Below are positions 5,481 to 6,321 of a stretch of 6,321 nt of DNA, piece by piece. Numbering within the stretch: the first letter of the stretch is position 1; each line of letters begins with the position of its first letter. The DNA lies in NCBI GenBank assembly GCA_003152975.1, contig PMBP01000487.1, positions 158 through 6,478 of the forward strand, in the 5' to 3' direction. This stretch comes from Phycisphaerales bacterium. GTDB lineage: Bacteria; Planctomycetota; Phycisphaerae; Sedimentisphaerales; Anaerohalosphaeraceae. Both the position numbers and the translations under genes were made by a program. The notes under the pieces are model-generated. The model did not search any database, was not told the DNA's origin, and saw nothing but the letters and a program-made list of their open reading frames with translations.

Positions 5481-5978
5481 ATGAATCGTGAACATATACT
5501 TGGGTTTCTCAACGGCAATCCGGTGTTCTTTCTGGCCACATGTCACGGGGGTCTGCCCCATGTCCGCACCATGCGGCTCCTTCGGGCCGACGATCGCGGC
5601 ATTTATTTCTCCACCTCCCGCAACAAGGCCCTGTGCCGCCAGCTCAAGTCCAATCCCGCCGTGGAGATGTGCTTCTACAGCCCCGGCGACGGGCTGCAGA
5701 TTCGCATCGCGGGAAAAGTCGGTCCGGTTTCAGATCCTGTATTCCGCAGTGAACTGGCCGGCCGTGTGCCCGCCATGTCCTCCTTCGTCCTGGACGACGG
5801 ACCCACTGGCGTCGTCGTTTTTTGCCTGCAAACCGGCCGAGTCACCATCTGGAAAGAGGAAGACTTCGCCCTCCGCCGTCTGACGGGCTTTGAGTTGTCC
5901 AGCGTCTGGATGGCCATCTGCGACGGCCGCTCTAAAACCTCCGTCGCCGACCTCATGGCCGATGCCCTGCAGGATTGA
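5481..5978 (+). CDS. pyridoxamine 5'-phosphate oxidase-family FMN-binding split-barrel protein
   Basis: A 165-residue protein. Residues 1-20 (MNREHILGFLNGNPVFFLAT) are the typical opening helix and first strand of small PNPOx-like flavoproteins. They are followed by GGLPHVRTMRLLRAD (23-37), IYFSTSRNKALCRQL (41-55), VEMCFYSPGDGLQIRIAGKV (61-80) and a late strand VVVFCLQTGRVTIWK (111-125). The family forms dimeric six-stranded barrels that bind FMN or sometimes F420 or heme. Most small members are not true PdxH, and the substrate here is unknown. A C-terminal extension after about residue 138 contains CDGRSKTSVADLMADALQD, which I do not recognise. ATG 5481 is fixed by AGGAG (5469-5473) 7 nt upstream. 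It appears to be a single-gene unit. Confidence 0.85.
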   Translation: MNREHILGFLNGNPVFFLATCHGGLPHVRTMRLLRADDRGIYFSTSRNKALCRQLKSNPAVEMCFYSPGDGLQIRIAGKVGPVSDPVFRSELAGRVPAMSSFVLDDGPTGVVVFCLQTGRVTIWKEEDFALRRLTGFELSSVWMAICDGRSKTSVADLMADALQD

Positions 5979-5986
5979 CATTTTGC

Positions 5987-6015
5987 TTGACTTTTCACCG
6001 GTTTTGTGGTAAGGT
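5987..6015 (+). promoter_or_regulatory. promoter of the PflX-like radical SAM gene
   Basis: TTGACT (5987-5992), a 17-nt spacer and TAAGGT (6010-6015). The -10 is weak by the E. coli consensus, but the block matches the histone-gene promoter in spacing and in much of the spacer (CCG, then a T-run, TAA at the -10 position, then TTCGC). It fills the 76-nt gap before the radical SAM gene. An additional TTGACA at 5975-5980 overlaps the previous stop but has no matching -10. Confidence 0.5.
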
Positions 6016-6054
6016 TCGCCAAAACGAACGGATTCTATTGGGCGAAGGATTCCC

Positions 6055-6321
6055 ATGAAACCCATCGATCGCGCCGACCCAACCTCGTTCGACCGTTTTC
6101 AGCCGGCCCTGGACGCATTGTCCGCCAAAATCGATCCCTGCACCCTCTGCCCCCGCCGCTGCGGTGCCCATCGCCGCGACAACCATCCCGGCTTTTGCGG
6201 CGTCGGCATCGCTCCTCGCGTCAGCTCGGCCGGCCCGCACTTCGGCGAAGAATCCATCCTCGTCGGCTCCGGCGGTTCGGGTACGATCTTCTTTTCCGGC
6301 TGCAACCTCGGCTGCGTCTTC
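6055..6321 (+). CDS. PflX-like radical SAM protein (pyruvate formate-lyase activase homologue), 3' truncated by window end
   Basis: The first 89 residues of a radical SAM protein, still open at the window edge. An N-terminal cysteine set (C29, C32, C36, C48: CTLCPRRCGAHR, then GFCGVG) precedes VSSAGPHFGEES and GSGGSGTIFFSGCNLGCVF. The last stretch begins the CxxxCxxC radical SAM motif with C83 and C87; the third cysteine would be the next residue outside the window. This order matches the PflX family (COG1313-type, homologues of pyruvate formate-lyase-activating enzyme), which holds a [4Fe-4S] cluster that cleaves S-adenosylmethionine. The substrate of PflX proteins is not established, and no glycyl-radical enzyme is visible here. 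The start is fixed by GAAGGA (6044-6049) 5 nt upstream, with a promoter at 5987. Confidence 0.9.
   Translation, partial: MKPIDRADPTSFDRFQPALDALSAKIDPCTLCPRRCGAHRRDNHPGFCGVGIAPRVSSAGPHFGEESILVGSGGSGTIFFSGCNLGCVF

Noticed and set aside
1..6321. CRISPR array, tRNA, rRNA, insertion sequence or phage genes
   Set aside because: No regularly spaced repeats, cloverleaf, rRNA-like blocks, transposase motifs or terminal inverted repeats were seen on either strand.

Overview
The window is GC-rich bacterial chromosome with tightly packed genes, all on the + strand, and short AT-richer gaps. A Planctomycetes member (Phycisphaerae or a relative) is the best guess. This is inference from gene character: a 57-residue Hc1-type histone-like protein, a FabZ-type dehydratase beginning MPPVPLID, and a LysR regulator of a type I associate with that phylum. 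No rRNA or other marker gene is present to settle it.

Layout. Positions 1-251 are non-coding: a probable intrinsic terminator for a gene left of the window (89-118), then a promoter and a cluster of ATAAG/CTTAT half-sites in front of a LysR regulator. Positions 252-3148 look like one four-gene operon: LysR regulator, HAD phosphatase (ATGA overlap), secreted LolA-like protein (40-nt gap) and flavodoxin-like protein (20-nt gap). A promoter at 3195-3223 then drives the small histone-like gene (3274-3447), which is too short for most ORF cut-offs. After a hairpin at 3476-3495 comes a FabZ-type dehydratase (3554-4027). Seven nt later is a UvrC-related protein (4035-5228). A 252-nt AT-richer gap with several inverted repeats precedes an FMN-binding split-barrel (PNPOx family) protein (5481-5978). 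A promoter closely resembling that of the histone gene leads into a PflX-like radical SAM protein cut by the window end (6055-6321).

How the genes relate. The regulator and phosphatase are translationally coupled and probably share control. The LysR effector domain resembles the CbbR/CysL group, but no Calvin-cycle or sulfur gene is visible, so its targets are unknown. Several proteins are redox or cofactor enzymes (flavodoxin, PNPOx-family, radical SAM), but nothing shows a single pathway.

The most unusual gene is the UvrC-like protein. It keeps the cysteine cluster and UVR motif of UvrC, has lost the recognisable GIY-YIG catalytic residues, and appears to lack the C-terminal RNase H and HhH domains. 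It looks like a nuclease-dead UvrC relative of unknown role. I see no CRISPR array, tRNA, rRNA, insertion sequence or prophage signature.
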